DNA of 64,000 nucleotides. Source: Bernardetia sp042180575 (lineage in GTDB: Bacteria > Bacteroidota > Bacteroidia > Cytophagales > Bernardetiaceae). Of the stretch, positions 9,597-17,611 are shown piece by piece. The notes beneath the pieces were generated by a model, which made no database searches, was not told the DNA's origin, and saw only the letters and a program-made list of their open reading frames with translations. The translations under genes and the position numbers were made by a program. The stretch is from positions 682,001 to 746,000 of the forward strand of contig NZ_CP170094.1 of NCBI RefSeq assembly GCF_042180575.1. The letters run 5' to 3'. Position 1 is the stretch's first letter. Every line of letters starts with the position of its first letter.

Positions 9597-10523
9597 TTAG
9601 TTGTTCGTAAGCTGATGAAAAACATTTTCTAAAGATTGCGTTTGTTGCTGCATTTCTAAAAGAATCCAATTATTTTGAGCAGAATGTAAAAATATTTCTT
9701 TTCTTAAATCACTTTGCGTAAATAACTTGACTTTTTTAGGTTCATTTTGATTAATTTCTACCTTTACTATTCCCTCAATTTTTTTCCATTCTTCTTCTAA
9801 AATGGGCTTTTCCGTTTCGATATTTACGACATACTCATTCTGATTTAATTCCGTTTTAAGTTTATCATTTAGTTGGTCTATTGATGTATCAAGCACTTTT
9901 TCGCCTTTATTTATAATCACAACTCTATCACAAAGAGCTTGAACTTCTTGCATAATATGGGTAGAAAAAATAATCGTTTTTTCTGCGCTAATACTCTTTA
10001 TTACTTGACGAATTTCTACAATCTGATTTGGGTCTAGTCCTGTTGTTGGTTCGTCCAAAATCAAAACTTCTGGGTCGTGTAAAAGTGCTTGTGCAAGTCC
10101 GACACGCTGCTGAAAACCTTTTGAAAGTTGGTGAAGTTGTTTGTGTGATTCTCTTTCTAGTTTTACTAACTGAATTACTTCATCAATTCTATTTTTCAGA
10201 TTTACACTTTTTAAATCATAAAATTTCCCCATAAAAGCTAGATATTCCTTTACATACATATCCGAATAGAGAGGATTATTTTCGGCTAGATAGCCAATTT
10301 TTTTTCTGACTTCTTTTGGATTTTGAGCTACATCAATTCCACAAACTTCTACATTTCCACTACTTGCAGCCATATAACAGGTTGCTATTTTCATCGTTGT
10401 AGATTTTCCTGCTCCATTTGGTCCTAGAAAACCCAAAATTTCTCCTTTTTTGGCTTCCAAAGAAAGATTATTGACAGCAGCTTGTGAACCGTAAAGTTTT
10501 GTGAGATTTGTTATTTTTATCAT
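9597..10523 (-). CDS. gldA: ABC transporter ATP-binding protein, GldA-like
   Basis: A 308-residue ABC ATPase. Walker A GPNGAGKST is at residues 34-42, the signature LSKGFQQR near 137, Walker B VLILDEPTTGLD near 155 and the H-loop FSTHIMQEV near 192. The first 220 residues are the nucleotide-binding domain and the last 90 a variable domain ending with LENVFHQLTNN. Sequence style and length match GldA, the ATPase of the GldA-GldF-GldG complex tied to gliding motility in Bacteroidota. No gldF/gldG lies beside it here, which is also usual in the phylum, so the GldA name is probable rather than certain; a general ABC-2 exporter ATPase is the alternative. Confidence 0.75.
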   Translation of the reverse strand: MIKITNLTKLYGSQAAVNNLSLEAKKGEILGFLGPNGAGKSTTMKIATCYMAASSGNVEVCGIDVAQNPKEVRKKIGYLAENNPLYSDMYVKEYLAFMGKFYDLKSVNLKNRIDEVIQLVKLERESHKQLHQLSKGFQQRVGLAQALLHDPEVLILDEPTTGLDPNQIVEIRQVIKSISAEKTIIFSTHIMQEVQALCDRVVIINKGEKVLDTSIDQLNDKLKTELNQNEYVVNIETEKPILEEEWKKIEGIVKVEINQNEPKKVKLFTQSDLRKEIFLHSAQNNWILLEMQQQTQSLENVFHQLTNN

Positions 10524-10700
10524 TTTGAAATTGAGTAAACGAAAATGCTAGGGTAGGATTGGTAAATGATTTATAAGATTTATAGGATGAAATATAGGAT
10601 AAATACATTTTTTTAAATCAAAAATCAAATTTTTAATTACTTTTGAATGAATTGTATTTCTATTAATCACTAAACGTTAATAACTAATCACTATTATTCT

Positions 10701-11045
10701 ATGCCAAATTTACCACAAACAAACGATTTAAACGAATTTCAAAAATACATAAAAGAACTTTGTATAGAAAGAGGTTGGGACAAAAACTCACCTTCACAGC
10801 TTTTTTTGCTCTTGACAGAAGAAATTGGAGAAGTAGCAAAGGCTATTCGAAATCATACTAATTTACACACTCAAAAAGCACAAGATTCAGAAGAAAAACA
10901 ACAAAAAACAAAAGCCGAACTAGCCTCCGAACTTGCCGATGTATTGAATTATCTATTAGATATTTCGAATCATTTTGAGATAGATTTAGCACAAGCTTTT
11001 AGAGATAAAAATAAAGAAAATGAAAGTAGAGAATGGAATCAATAA
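10701..11045 (+). CDS. MazG-like nucleotide pyrophosphohydrolase
   Basis: A 114-residue all-helical NTP pyrophosphohydrolase of the MazG/RS21-C6 type. The metal-binding pattern is visible: Glu40-Glu41-x2-Glu44 in LTEEIGEVAKAI and Glu77-x2-Asp80 in SELADVLNYLL. Such enzymes hydrolyse (d)NTPs to the monophosphate and pyrophosphate and clear aberrant nucleotides from the pool. A polar loop (about residues 52-72, rich in Gln/Lys) is slightly longer than in short MazG-like proteins. The gene stands alone between two minus-strand genes and ends 46 bases before the stop of the convergent beta-barrel gene. Confidence 0.85.
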   Translation: MPNLPQTNDLNEFQKYIKELCIERGWDKNSPSQLFLLLTEEIGEVAKAIRNHTNLHTQKAQDSEEKQQKTKAELASELADVLNYLLDISNHFEIDLAQAFRDKNKENESREWNQ

Positions 11046-11091
11046 AGTTAGAAGTCAGATTTAAGAAGTTAGAAGTTTTTTATTGTGTTTG

Positions 11092-11868
11092 CTAAAACTG
11101 GATACCAATTCCAGAAGTAACTTCATAATTCCATTTTTCGATACGAATAACAGGCGCAGCATCGTAATAAGGCACAAACTTTAAGTTAAATGAAATATGT
11201 TTGGAAAGTCTAGCTCTAAAATTTGCATCACCACTAATGCGAGGATGAAAAAACATATCAAAACGAGCTTGATAATAAGTGATAAACATTAACTCTGTAT
11301 TTTCATTAAATTTCGCATGAAAATTTATATAGTTGGTAGATTTTACAAGCCGAGTAAGTTCATAATTTTCTTCAAGTTTCCATTCTTCCCATTCGTACAT
11401 TGCACCTGTTCCGATAGCAATATCCAAGTTTTCGGAGTTTTTTAATGTTAGACGTGGAGTTGCTCCTATAAGCCCACGATTTATAAGTCCTCTAGTTTCA
11501 TTGTATTGATATTGTGCAAAAACCTCAGCCGAAAGTTTCTTTTTTCTCCAAAAATTAATTCTATGATGAAAATAACCTTCACTAATAACATTTTTTCCTT
11601 CTGATTTTATAAGGTTGATATGAGCTATCCAAATATAGGCATGTTTGGGTGTCATGAGAAGTAAATAATCATCGTTATCAAACTGTAATACAGTGTTTTG
11701 TTGGCGTGTCCAATCAAATCCAAAAATAAAGTTTCCTCTCCAAACTGTCGAATCAGTTACTTCTATTTCTTGTCTTTCTTTTTCTATATTTAAGATTTGA
11801 GCAGACAAGTTTGTTTGTATTAAAATAAAAATACAAACAGTAAAAAATAGTTGCTTGATAAAATTCAT
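11092..11868 (-). CDS. Outer-membrane beta-barrel protein (DUF481/DUF2490-like)
   Basis: A 258-residue exported protein. A classical signal peptide ends near NLSAQ (residue 24). The mature chain alternates hydrophobic and polar residues in strand-like segments with many aromatic residues, and ends with GIGIQF, a typical outer-membrane barrel C-terminus with final Phe. A segment reading RGLINRGLIGATPRLTL is characteristic of the DUF481-like barrels of Bacteroidota; DUF2490 is an alternative label. Expected location is the outer membrane; substrate or partner unknown. It lies downstream of the rpsU terminator on the same strand. Confidence 0.7.
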   Translation of the reverse strand: MNFIKQLFFTVCIFILIQTNLSAQILNIEKERQEIEVTDSTVWRGNFIFGFDWTRQQNTVLQFDNDDYLLLMTPKHAYIWIAHINLIKSEGKNVISEGYFHHRINFWRKKKLSAEVFAQYQYNETRGLINRGLIGATPRLTLKNSENLDIAIGTGAMYEWEEWKLEENYELTRLVKSTNYINFHAKFNENTELMFITYYQARFDMFFHPRISGDANFRARLSKHISFNLKFVPYYDAAPVIRIEKWNYEVTSGIGIQF

Positions 11869-11928
11869 TTATTTAAAATTTTATAATAAATAAACAGACT
11901 AAAAAAAGTCGGCTTTACTAAATTAAAC

Positions 11929-11986
11929 AGAAAAGGCTTCTATTTATCAACTTAGCAAGTAAGTTAAAAAATAAAAGCCTTTTTTT
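11929..11986. terminator. Terminator hairpin downstream of rpsU
   Basis: A long imperfect hairpin (aaaaggctt paired with aagcctttt, with an inner stem aacttagc/gtaagtt) and a run of seven T on the plus strand. It lies 54 bases beyond the rpsU stop and could stop transcription from either side. Confidence 0.6.
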
Positions 11987-12039
11987 AATAAAAATGTGAT
12001 AGAACTTTCTTAGAATTAAAGAATAATTCTAAAATATTT

Positions 12040-12237
12040 CTACATTTCTTCGTCTTGCATTTGCATTTTCTGACGGTAAGCTGCACGGATTTTTTCAGTA
12101 CGACGGCTTACAGATGGTTTTTCGAAGTAGTTACGGCTACGAACTGTACGCAAAACGCCAGCTTTTTCGAATTTTTTCTTGAAACGTTTAAGAGCCTTGT
12201 CGATAGACTCGTTGTCTTTTACATTGATAGATAACAT
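12040..12237 (-). CDS. rpsU: 30S ribosomal protein bS21
   Basis: A 65-residue basic protein with the bS21 pattern: LSINVKDNESIDKALKRFKKKFEKAGVL at the N-terminus and RRTEKIRAAYRQK near the end. bS21 sits near the anti-Shine-Dalgarno end of 16S rRNA in the small subunit; in Bacteroidota it takes part in hiding that end, which fits the near absence of Shine-Dalgarno sequences here. Its length is usual for the phylum. It is monocistronic: a good promoter match lies 270 bases upstream (12508-12539) and a hairpin terminator downstream (11929-11986). Identification is secure. Confidence 0.95.
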   Translation of the reverse strand: MLSINVKDNESIDKALKRFKKKFEKAGVLRTVRSRNYFEKPSVSRRTEKIRAAYRQKMQMQDEEM

Positions 12238-12717
12238 ATAAAAATGAGTTTATTAAATGAAATAAATGAGTTTTGAATTTTTCTTTAATTACTTAGGAGT
12301 AATCATTGAGAAAAAATAATATTTTTCTATTCTATTTTTTTTATATTTTGATATAAATTATAACAAAATTTAGATTTAAAATAGAATATATAAAGTTTTA
12401 TAATGGTGTAATTAGCTCCTACTAACTACTTTTTTAATTTGTTCTTTTATTAAAACTTCTACTAATAGAACTACAAAAAAATCTGCATTGTTTCTTTTAG
12501 CGAACTGCAAAGTTAGTTTTTATCTATTATTTTTACAAATTTTATCACGCCTAATTTTATAAAAAAGAGTAGAGTTATGGATTCTAAAGTAAATATTCTC
12601 AATTTTCATTAAAAATTCTCTTCTTTCCTTAATTGCTTTATCAAAAATGACATAGTGAGTAGAAAAATACTAGATTTTATCGCATTTTTGTAAACTATTT
12701 ATTCAAAAAAACTTTCT
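12238..12717. other. Divergent spacer between rpsU and a DUF4296 gene
   Basis: This 480-base spacer holds the rpsU promoter (12508-12539, minus strand) and a roughly 270-base rpsU leader of low complexity. I found no convincing riboswitch or small gene in the leader. Upstream of the DUF4296 gene a GCATTTTTG stretch near 12681-12690 is only a weak promoter match. Confidence 0.4.
12508..12539 (-). promoter_or_regulatory. Bacteroidota-type promoter of rpsU
   Basis: Read on the minus strand: TTTG (12536-12539), 20 bases, then TAACTTTG (12508-12515). This matches the phylum consensus TTTG-N19-21-TAnnTTTG and points at rpsU. Confidence 0.65.
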
Positions 12718-13155
12718 ATGAAATTTATATTTATGAGCTTACAGGGTTTCTATAAAAAAAACACAATCAACTTTCCTTTACTTTTTCTTTTGATTTTTAG
12801 TAGTATTGCTATTTTTTCTTCTTGTGGAGGTAAAAAAAAGAAAAGTAATGAGTCTTTTTTTTCTACTTCAAAAGAATTGCCTGATAGTATTTTGCCTAGA
12901 GAAAAATTTGTACAAATAATTGCTGATATTCTGACGGCTGAATCTGCCGTAGTGCAACAGTACGACCCAAAAGAATCAAAGTTGATGCGTTTTGAAAAAT
13001 ACAGATATAATATTTATAAAAAGCATGAAATTGATTCTAACTACTTTATGAAAAACTATAATTATTATATGAAAATGCCAAAACGTTCAGAGCTTCTTTT
13101 ATTCATTGTAGAAGATACTTTGCAGGCTCGTAAAGATTCTCTGAGAGTAGAGTAA
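12718..13155 (+). CDS. DUF4296 lipoprotein
   Basis: A 145-residue small lipoprotein with a hydrophobic signal ending in lipobox FSSC (Cys36). The mature part starts with a Lys-rich GGKKKK stretch, then follows the DUF4296 pattern: LPREKFVQIIADILTAESAV, a middle KYRYNIYKKHEIDSNYFMKNYNYYM and a helical tail. DUF4296 proteins are common, uncharacterised surface or periplasmic lipoproteins of Bacteroidota. A start at the internal Met6 would give a shorter, more normal signal peptide. Downstream, the hairpin at 13164-13198 separates it from the convergent histidine phosphatase gene. Confidence 0.8.
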   Translation: MKFIFMSLQGFYKKNTINFPLLFLLIFSSIAIFSSCGGKKKKSNESFFSTSKELPDSILPREKFVQIIADILTAESAVVQQYDPKESKLMRFEKYRYNIYKKHEIDSNYFMKNYNYYMKMPKRSELLLFIVEDTLQARKDSLRVE

Positions 13156-13163
13156 GTTTTTAT

Positions 13164-13198
13164 AAAAAATCTCATGCACTATTCCCATGCATGAGATA
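13164..13198 (-). terminator. Terminator of the histidine phosphatase gene
   Basis: A perfect 10-bp stem (ATCTCATGCA at 13169-13178 with TGCATGAGAT at 13188-13197) and a T-run when read on the minus strand. It begins 7 bases after the minus-strand stop codon at 13205. Confidence 0.75.
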
Positions 13199-13204
13199 TT
13201 CTGA

Positions 13205-13855
13205 TTATTTAGAAACATTCATTTCTTCCAAATGACTTCTATCATTGGCTAATTGCAGTTCGAAACTATGCGTATCATAATGATAATGAAGAACATAAAG
13301 TCCTAAGTTTGAATGTTCGAAGTCATCCATTTTAGAAATCGGTTGTCGCATAAGCTGACAGAGCAAAATACGCATTGCTCGTCCGTGCATACAAACCAAA
13401 ACGTTTTTTTCTTGTGGACGAGAAAGAATTACCTCTAATGCTTCTCTTTGCCTTTCGGCTACTTCAAGAGGACTTTCTCCTTTTGGTACTTTTAGATGAA
13501 GTTCGCCATTTCGCCAACCTTCTAACATTTTAAAGTAAGCATCATTTTCTTCTTTTGTAATAGGTCTGCCTTCTTTATCGCCCCAACTAACTTCGTTTAG
13601 TCCGACAAGTTTTTCCCATGCTATTTCTAAATCTAAAAAATTTTGTATGCTTTGATGCGTTCGTTTGAGCATTGAGGTATAGACTTTATCAAATTTTGTT
13701 TCTCCATGTTTTTGAAAAAATAAATCTGCTTGTTGTCTTCCTACATCGTTTAAATCGGAATCTATACCACAGCCTTGAACCAAACCTCGTCGGTTGTATT
13801 CAGTTTCTCCGTGCCTAATAATGTAAATAATTTTATCTGGAGTAGAAATTTTCAT
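13205..13855 (-). CDS. Histidine phosphatase (phosphoglycerate mutase-like)
   Basis: A 216-residue enzyme of the histidine phosphatase superfamily. The phospho-accepting His15 lies in the IIRHGETE motif; the second active-site His157 lies in CMHGRAMR, and Glu88 in the NEVSWGD segment is placed as the general acid. These enzymes remove phosphate from small metabolites or proteins; members annotated GpmB or CobC have many substrates, and this one cannot be pinned down. No signal peptide, so cytoplasmic. A minus-strand TATATTTG box (13946-13953) is a plausible promoter, and a terminator follows the gene. The neighbours suggest no pathway. Confidence 0.85.
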   Translation of the reverse strand: MKISTPDKIIYIIRHGETEYNRRGLVQGCGIDSDLNDVGRQQADLFFQKHGETKFDKVYTSMLKRTHQSIQNFLDLEIAWEKLVGLNEVSWGDKEGRPITKEENDAYFKMLEGWRNGELHLKVPKGESPLEVAERQREALEVILSRPQEKNVLVCMHGRAMRILLCQLMRQPISKMDDFEHSNLGLYVLHYHYDTHSFELQLANDRSHLEEMNVSK

Positions 13856-14073
13856 AATGAATTGTGTTTTAGTGAATTGAGTATTGTTTTTTATAAATCT
13901 TTGTTAGATAATTTAGTTTTGTATGAGGCTTTTTTGTTTATAAGTCAAATATAGATACAATTTACCCAAACAAAACTAAATAGATAACGTCTGTATTAAG
14001 TAAAATAGTTTCAAGAATTGTACTAATTTTATGTTACAAATTGATAAATAAGTAGAATTACAGAGCAAAAAAC

Positions 14074-15291
14074 ATGAATATTCATAAAATAGATAACCAT
14101 TTACACCACTCTTTTTTAGAAGAAGAACGCAAAGATGCCATTACAGGAGATTTGATTCAAGCAAATGACGAGGTTGTTTTTTGTGGAGTTTGTAAATCTG
14201 CTTTTCTGAAGGATTCTTGGGAATATATGGGTAAAAAGCATTGTAATGACTTCAAAACGCTTGATTCTGTTCCTATTTCTCAGCCTTTATCACTTAGCGT
14301 TTTCAAAATTATCCCTAAATTTATTACGCTCATAAATTCAGATATTTCTTTTAAAGAGTGTCAAAAATTTCTTTCTACTTTCAAGCCAAGCAATAAAAAG
14401 ACAGTTATTTATTTGAAAGAAGACTTTAAGAAAGGAACGGTAAAATACAATGAGTTATTAGACCAATGTAAAAGAATAGAAAGTAAGCGCATAGGAGATG
14501 AGATGAGAGAAAATTACAAGCCTATTGAAATAATAAATGAGCATCTATTTAATACTTGTGCAGGCACTTTGGGAGTATCAGTTATTTTTTTACCAATAAC
14601 ATTACTAAAACTGAACGAGTTTGTAAAATTAGGTTGGACTTGGGGAATAGTTTTGTCTTTGGTAATTATAAGTGTAATTTATTTTCTTATACATAAATTC
14701 TTAAAATATGCTTCGTTTGAACAAGAAGATAAGCAAAAAAACAAAAAGGATATTTCAGAACAGGAAGAAATAAGCAATAAGGTAATACATAAATTTCCAC
14801 CCAAAAGCATGCATTCTTCAGATAATCACGATGCTGTTACTTTTGGAATGATTGATAAGAGTCTGTTTTTTTATTTTGAAGAAGCACAACAAGCTATTTT
14901 CCTAGAATTTACACGAATTGATCAAATTAGAATTAATTATCAATCCGATACGTATTGGTATATTACACTAATAAAACACAAACAAAAAGATGTTGAGGTA
15001 ACTATTCCGTTAGTCTTTTTGAATAAAGAAGAACTAGACTTATTTTTGTTGGAGTTGGGAAAAATGCAAAAAGAACTTTCTAGTAAAACAAAAATGACAT
15101 TGATAGATTTTCCTTCTAGCATAATAAGGAATTACAAAGAAAAATCATTCCGTTATAAAAACTTTCTATTTATACAAAACTCAACAGAAACCCAAACAGA
15201 AGATTATAAAAAATCTACATTAAGAGAATTGAAAAGTAGTAGAGTAAATGAAAGAAAAAAAATGAGAAAAAAACAGAGAAACAAGAACTAA
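14074..15291 (+). CDS. RING-like/membrane/PH-like protein, tandem copy 1
   Basis: A 405-residue protein, first of three tandem paralogues. Residues 20-57 (DAITGDLI to KHC) read like the second half of a prokaryotic RING-type treble clef: Cys37-x2-Cys40 and His56-Cys57 with a conserved SWEYM; the first Cys pair expected at DAITG is missing, so probably one zinc site remains. Two hydrophobic segments around residues 155-205 should span the membrane. The C-terminal part (from AVTFGMIDKSLFFYF) is beta-rich and resembles a bacterial PH-like domain. The tail is Lys/Arg-rich. I do not recognise a named family; the domain calls are inference. The next copy starts 45 bases downstream, so an operon is likely. 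Confidence 0.7.
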   Translation: MNIHKIDNHLHHSFLEEERKDAITGDLIQANDEVVFCGVCKSAFLKDSWEYMGKKHCNDFKTLDSVPISQPLSLSVFKIIPKFITLINSDISFKECQKFLSTFKPSNKKTVIYLKEDFKKGTVKYNELLDQCKRIESKRIGDEMRENYKPIEIINEHLFNTCAGTLGVSVIFLPITLLKLNEFVKLGWTWGIVLSLVIISVIYFLIHKFLKYASFEQEDKQKNKKDISEQEEISNKVIHKFPPKSMHSSDNHDAVTFGMIDKSLFFYFEEAQQAIFLEFTRIDQIRINYQSDTYWYITLIKHKQKDVEVTIPLVFLNKEELDLFLLELGKMQKELSSKTKMTLIDFPSSIIRNYKEKSFRYKNFLFIQNSTETQTEDYKKSTLRELKSSRVNERKKMRKKQRNKN

Positions 15292-15336
15292 AATCTGAAT
15301 TAGACAGTACAATAAAAAACATTTTCATCAAAAAAC

Positions 15337-16402
15337 ATGAATATTCATAAAATAGACAGTCATTTACACCACTCTTTTTTAGAAGAAGACCGAAAAGATG
15401 CCATTACAGGAGATTTGATTCAAGCAAATGACGAGGTTGTTTTTTGTGGAGTTTGTAAGTCTGCTTTTCTGAAAGGTTCGTGGGAATATATGGATAGGAA
15501 GCATTGTGGGCAAACTAAAACACTTAAAAAAGTTCCTGTTTCTGTGCCTTTGTTATTGAATATTACGAGTATAAAACCTCATTTTATTACGCTTACAAAT
15601 GTTTCTACTTCTTTTGAAGAATGTTTAGATCTACTTTCTTCTTTTAATCCAAAAGATAAAAAAATAGATATTTTATTAGATTTTGTTGTAAAAAAAGGAA
15701 CACAAGAATACACCAATCTACTTGAAAAAACTACAAAGAAAATAGAACAAGATAAAGTTACTCTAAGTACTACTCAAGTTGAAGACGAATCACTTGTAAA
15801 TTCTACAACTCTAATTATCGCTCTAGTGCTAATCGGTATTGTTTATTTTATCCCCAAAGATTATTCCGTACTTAAAGTATTTCCTGCCATTATTTTATTC
15901 TTTCTTATTTTAGCACTCATTCAAGAGGCTATAGATTCAATAAAAGAAAAATTTAGAGCAAAAAGAGAAATTTCAAAAGGGAAAAAAACACAAAAGGAAA
16001 ATAATTCGTTTAGGAAATCTACAAAACAAGTTTGAATACAAAGATTCAATTACTTTTAGTATCTTCAATCACAATCTATTTCTTTATTTTGAAGAATTAC
16101 AACAAGCAATTTTTGTCGAATTAGCAAAAATATCTGAAATAGAAATTAAATATCAAGCACATTGTTATGTCCTTTTAGTTTTGAAAAGCTATAAAAAAGC
16201 TAGTGAGGAAATAGAAATACCTTTGGTTTTTTCGAAAAACTCACGAGTAATAAAATTTTTGATGAAATTAAGTTTGTCCAATAAAGAGATTTCAAACCCT
16301 TCAAAAATAGTAGTTACTAATTTTCCCATTAACCAAAAAGTTTCTTTGCAAAATAGCCTAAGATTATATCCAAATATCACTTTTGAAAATGAACATACAT
16401 AA
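15337..16402 (+). pseudogene. RING-like/membrane/PH-like protein, tandem copy 2, frameshifted
   Basis: The first frame encodes 232 residues (zinc-site region, two membrane segments) and stops at 16033-16035. The homology to copies 1 and 3 continues in the +1 frame up to the stop at 16400-16402, including the PH-like part (DSITFSIFNHNLFLYF). The two frames join at or close to a run of seven A at 15982-15988; the whole interval is one base longer than a multiple of three, so removing one A would restore a 354-residue protein. It may be a recent pseudogene, a phase-variable or slippage site, or a sequencing error. The intact frame would overlap copy 3 by 14 bases, which speaks for a once functional, coupled gene. 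Confidence 0.75.
15982..15988 (+). other. A7 tract at frame junction of copy 2
   Basis: Seven consecutive A, preceded by GGG, at the point where the reading frame of copy 2 must shift by one base to keep homology with its paralogues. Length change or polymerase slippage here would switch the C-terminal domain on or off. Confidence 0.5.
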
Positions 16403-17594
16403 AATAAACAGCCATTTACACAAATCTTTTTTAGAAGAAGAACGAAAAGATGCCATTACAGGAGATTTGATTCAAGCAAATGACGAGGTTGTTTTTTGTG
16501 CAGTTTGTAAGTCTGCTTTTTTCAAAGATTCGTGGGAATATATGGATAGAAAACATTGTGGACAGACCAAAACGCTTAACTCTGTTCCTATTTCTAAACC
16601 CTTGTTATTGAATGTTTCGATTATAAAACCTCATTTTATTACGCTTACGACTTCCTCTGTATCATTTGAAAAGTATTTGGAAATGCTTTCTGATTTTAAC
16701 CCAAGAGATAAAAAAGTAGAGATTCGCTTAGATCCAATTTTGAAAAAAGGAACAGAACAGTACAATAGATTACTAGAAAAGGCGATAAGAAAACCTGAAA
16801 GGAAAACAGAGCAAGAGATAAAAATAGAAAAAAAAGGAAATTGGGAAGATGACATAATGCAAGGTGTTATAATTTTTGTAGTCTTTGCATTTATTACAGC
16901 TTTTCCTCTTTCTGCCATAATAGAAACAACATTATCAAAGGTTTTGGTAGTCATATCTTATGTTTTGGTGGCTTTCCTCTTTGTAGTAGCAAATAAATAC
17001 AATTTTTTTAGTAAAAAAAAGGTCATAAGAAACGATAATGAAAATAGTGATAACTCAATTACTTTTGGTATTTTCAATCATAGTTTGTTTTTCTATTTTG
17101 AGGAAATTCAACAAGGTATTTTTATAGAACTTACACGCATTGGTAAGATAGAAATTCAATATCAATCTAGTTGTTGTATTAATTTAATTTTGAAAAAAAA
17201 TGATAAAAATAACAAGGCAATTAGTATTCCTTTGATTTTTTCAAAAAAAGAACGAATAACTACTTTTCTGATACGATTAGCCAAAACAAAAAAAGGAGTT
17301 TCGAATCACTCACAGGTTAAATTGACTAATTTTCCTATTGATAGAATTCGTTTGTTGAAAAGAAAATTGATGCTTTATACAGATATTATTTTCGAAGAAC
17401 CTAAAAAAATAGAACCTAAAAAAGAGTTGATTCGCTATAAAGCAAAAGCTGAAAATGAATCTGTTTCGCTAGAAAAGTTAACCAGTCCAATAGACTTAAC
17501 AAAAAGTCAAAAAATATCTAAACAGAGTAAAAACAGAAATCATCATCATCAAAACCAACATAAAAACCATTATAAAAATTATAAGAGAAGATAG
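16389..17594 (+). CDS. RING-like/membrane/PH-like protein, tandem copy 3
   Basis: A 401-residue paralogue of the two preceding genes. I place the start at the ATG at 16389 (MNIHKINSHLHKSF), aligned with the other copies. Cys37, Cys40, His56 and Cys57 are kept; two membrane segments lie near 157-205; the PH-like region begins at NSITFGIFNHSLFFYF-like sequence. The C-terminus is longer and very basic, ending in a His/Asn/Lys-rich tail (NHHHQNQHKNHYKN-like), which could bind metal or nucleic acid. It ends 17 bases from the stop of the convergent SpoIIE-type gene with no clear terminator between. Function unknown; the architecture suggests a membrane-attached scaffold or ubiquitin-ligase-like role, which is speculation. 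Confidence 0.7.
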   Translation: MNIHKINSHLHKSFLEEERKDAITGDLIQANDEVVFCAVCKSAFFKDSWEYMDRKHCGQTKTLNSVPISKPLLLNVSIIKPHFITLTTSSVSFEKYLEMLSDFNPRDKKVEIRLDPILKKGTEQYNRLLEKAIRKPERKTEQEIKIEKKGNWEDDIMQGVIIFVVFAFITAFPLSAIIETTLSKVLVVISYVLVAFLFVVANKYNFFSKKKVIRNDNENSDNSITFGIFNHSLFFYFEEIQQGIFIELTRIGKIEIQYQSSCCINLILKKNDKNNKAISIPLIFSKKERITTFLIRLAKTKKGVSNHSQVKLTNFPIDRIRLLKRKLMLYTDIIFEEPKKIEPKKELIRYKAKAENESVSLEKLTSPIDLTKSQKISKQSKNRNHHHQNQHKNHYKNYKRR

Positions 17595-17611
17595 AAAAAC
17601 ACAATCCATTT

